26,185 bases of DNA from Verrucomicrobiota bacterium (GTDB lineage: Bacteria; Verrucomicrobiota; Verrucomicrobiia; Verrucomicrobiales; Verrucomicrobiaceae): positions 1-26,185 of the forward strand of contig VFKY01000143.1 in the NCBI GenBank assembly GCA_009885275.1, given 5' to 3'. Under the pieces are notes generated by a model that worked only from the letters and a program-made list of their open reading frames with translations, did no database searches and had not been told where the DNA came from. Below, piece after piece: positions 24,270 through 26,185 of the stretch; the first letter of the stretch is position 1; every line of letters begins with the position of its first letter. Both the position numbers and the translations under genes were made by a program.

Positions 24270-26185
24270 ATGAAATCACTACGTCCTCTTCGTCTCCCCC
24301 TGATAACCCTTGCCACTCTCGCTTGTGGTGTTTTAAGCCTTCATTCTGCGGCCCCTAAACCACTTTTTCAATCCAAGATCATCACTGCGGAGACGCCGAA
24401 TCACTCCGTGGATATTGATGTGGATGTCAGCAGCGCGACAAAGCTATTTCTTGTCGTCACGGATGGTGGTAATGGTTTCGGTGCAGATTGGTCGGACTGG
24501 GCGGAACCTCGCCTCGTGATGGCGGATGGCTCTGAGAAGAAGCTCACTGAGATCGAATGGAAATCTGCCCAAGCGGGATACAACGAGCCACGGGTGAATG
24601 CGAATGCCGGTGGTCAGGGACTGCGCAGTGCGGGCAAGGAGATCGCGTATGGCATCGGCACCCATGCCAATTCTGTCATCGAATATGTACTGCCTGCCGG
24701 AGCCAAGCGCTTCAAGGCCCGTGGAGCTCTCGATGAAGGCGGAACCAAACAAGGCGGCGGCACCAGCGTTGAGTTTCGCGTTTACACCGAGAATCCAGGA
24801 TCTCTTAAGGCCAGTGATCCTTCCACTCACGATCCAGCCGATGCCGTGGAGAATCTTGTCGCGCATCCAGAGGTGCAGGTGCAGCTCTTTGCCAGTGAGC
24901 CATTATTGATGAGTCCTTCCAGCATAGATATCGATGCACGTGGGCGAGTTTGGGCCTGCGAAGTGGTGAACTACCGCAGTCACAACGGCGAGCGCAAGGA
25001 AGGGGATCGCATTCTGATCGTCGAAGATACGGATCATGACGGTAAAGCCGACAAGAGCACCGTGTTTTATCAGGGTAACGATGTAAACAGCGCTCATGGC
25101 ATTTGTGTGTTGGGCAACAAAGCGCTGGTATCGTGCGGCGATGAAGTCTTCTGGCTCATTGATGACAACGGCGATGACAAATCAGATCGCAAAGAAGTGA
25201 TGTTTACCAAGATCGGCGGCGCCCAGCACGATCACGGCATCCACGCGTTCCACTTCGGACCAGATGGACGTCTCTATTTCAACTTCGGAAATTCAGGTAA
25301 ACAACTCTGCGACAAAAATGGCGAGCTCATCACCGACATTCATGGCGTGAAATGCACGAATCAGAACAATCGGCCTTATCAACAAGGCATTATTTTCCGT
25401 TGTGAACTGGACGGTAGCAAGGTTGAGATGCTCGCCTGGAATTTTCGTAATAACTGGGAGGTCGCAGTCGATAGCTTCGGTACTTTATGGCAATCCGACA
25501 ACGATGACGATGGTAATAAGGGCGTACGCATCAACTACGTCATGGAGTTCGGCAACTACGGCTACTCCGATGAAATGACCGGTGCGGGCTGGCAGTCGTC
25601 TCGTCTCGGTTTGGAGGCAGAGATTTCTCAGCGTCACTGGCATCAAAACGATCCCGGTGTCATTCCCAACATGCTGATAACTGGTGCGGGCAGTCCCACC
25701 GGTATGCAGGTCTATGAAGGTGAACTTTTGCCCAGTATTTTTCATGGCCAGCCGATCCATTGCGATGCCGGGCCGAATGTCGTGCGTGGTTATATCACGC
25801 AACCTGATGGCGCAGGCTACAAGGCGGAGATTGTCAATGTCCTCGAAGGCACAAAAGATAAATGGTTCCGTCCGAGTGATGTGGCAGTTGCGCCCGATGG
25901 TTCTTTAATCATTGCCGACTGGTATGACCCCGGTGTCGGTGGTCATGGCATGGGCGATATGACTCGCGGTCGTTTGTTCCGAGTCACCACGAAAGCGGCA
26001 GAGAAGTATACGGTTCCCAGTTTCAAACTGGACACTGTGGAAGGTGCCATCACCGCGTTGAAGTCGCCCAATGAATCACAGCGTTATCTCGCGTGGGAAG
26101 CCTTGCCGAAGTTTGGCGAAAAAGCGGAGCCTGCATTGAAAGCGTTGTTTGAAGATAAGAAAGCGCAGCCGCAGCATCGGGCGCG
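24270..26185 (+). CDS. PVC-type membrane-bound dehydrogenase-domain protein with NPCBM-like N-terminus (3' partial)
   Basis: The frame is open from the ATG at 24270 to the window end (638 complete codons, no stop), so the gene is truncated. Residues 1-29 form a Sec signal peptide (MKSLRPLRLPLITLATLACG...SAA). Residues about 45-175 look like an NPCBM/NEW2 carbohydrate-binding-like module: FLVVTDGGNGFGADWSDWAEPR, then AYGIGTHANSVIEY. From residue about 200 the protein matches the 'Piru_Ver_Nterm' propeller-like domain, with LFASEPLLMSPSSIDIDARG, RVWACEVVNYR, NSAHGICVLGNKALVSCGD, QHDHGIHAFHFGPDGRLYFNFG and VAPDGSLIIADWYDPGVGG. Calcium-loop-like DTDHDGKAD is present. The last ~45 residues begin helical HEAT-like sequence. 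Family members usually end in HEAT repeats and a c-type heme domain, expected beyond the edge. Named a dehydrogenase by homology only; the substrate is unknown. Confidence 0.88.
   Translation, partial: MKSLRPLRLPLITLATLACGVLSLHSAAPKPLFQSKIITAETPNHSVDIDVDVSSATKLFLVVTDGGNGFGADWSDWAEPRLVMADGSEKKLTEIEWKSAQAGYNEPRVNANAGGQGLRSAGKEIAYGIGTHANSVIEYVLPAGAKRFKARGALDEGGTKQGGGTSVEFRVYTENPGSLKASDPSTHDPADAVENLVAHPEVQVQLFASEPLLMSPSSIDIDARGRVWACEVVNYRSHNGERKEGDRILIVEDTDHDGKADKSTVFYQGNDVNSAHGICVLGNKALVSCGDEVFWLIDDNGDDKSDRKEVMFTKIGGAQHDHGIHAFHFGPDGRLYFNFGNSGKQLCDKNGELITDIHGVKCTNQNNRPYQQGIIFRCELDGSKVEMLAWNFRNNWEVAVDSFGTLWQSDNDDDGNKGVRINYVMEFGNYGYSDEMTGAGWQSSRLGLEAEISQRHWHQNDPGVIPNMLITGAGSPTGMQVYEGELLPSIFHGQPIHCDAGPNVVRGYITQPDGAGYKAEIVNVLEGTKDKWFRPSDVAVAPDGSLIIADWYDPGVGGHGMGDMTRGRLFRVTTKAAEKYTVPSFKLDTVEGAITALKSPNESQRYLAWEALPKFGEKAEPALKALFEDKKAQPQHRA

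Noticed and set aside
1..26185. CRISPR arrays, tRNA or rRNA genes, insertion sequences
   Set aside because: No regularly spaced direct repeats, cloverleaf sequence, rRNA-like stretch, transposase frame or terminal inverted repeats were found on reading through the window.

Overview
The window looks like chromosomal DNA from a member of the Verrucomicrobiota (PVC superphylum). Three things point there. The gene running off the right end encodes a Pirellula/Verrucomicrobium-type membrane-bound dehydrogenase preceded by an NPCBM-like domain. The left end carries a HEAT-like/ligand-binding protein next to a PQQ-type beta-propeller that opens with a 'DWPQFRGP' motif. The ribosomal gene order rpsL-rpsG-fusA-rpsJ, with no tuf, is the arrangement known from chlamydiae. 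The assignment comes from protein content only; there is no rRNA in the window.

Layout. 1-2351: two probably secreted proteins, the first cut off by the window edge. 2352-2597: a non-coding leader with a candidate promoter, a hairpin and an intrinsic terminator before rpsL. 2598-15755: one long block of translation genes on the + strand, rpsL-rpsG-fusA-rpsJ-rplC-rplD-rplW-rplB-rpsS-[secreted coiled-coil gene]-rplV-rpsC-rplP-rpmC-rpsQ-rplN-rplX-rplE-rpsH-rplF-rplR-rpsE-rplO. tuf, rpsN and rpmD are absent from their usual places. A strong intrinsic terminator separates rplO from secY. 15847-18973: secY, map and a hisA of the eukaryotic type, closely spaced. 18982-24069: a minus-strand cluster read right to left, with a large SNF2-family ATPase, a PLP-dependent histidine-decarboxylase-like enzyme and a tandem-ACT protein whose start overlaps the decarboxylase stop. 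24070-24269: a divergent intergenic region. 24270-end: the truncated PVC-type dehydrogenase.

How the genes work together. The central block makes most of the uS and uL proteins of both subunits plus EF-G. SecY supplies the protein-export channel and Map trims initiator methionines from new chains. The S10/spc order is the conserved bacterial one except for one striking insertion: a gene for an exported coiled-coil protein, starting with TTG, sits between rpsS and rplV. More than half of the translation genes have no Shine-Dalgarno-like sequence at the start codon, while a minority have clear ones. Several ribosomal proteins (uL22, uS3, uL29, uS12, and uS5/uS17 at the N-terminus) carry low-complexity charged extensions.

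Most of the window is ordinary housekeeping sequence. The points most worth following are the inserted secreted gene, the terminator inside the spc cluster, the structured rpsL leader, the eukaryote-type HisA, and the decarboxylase-ACT pair.
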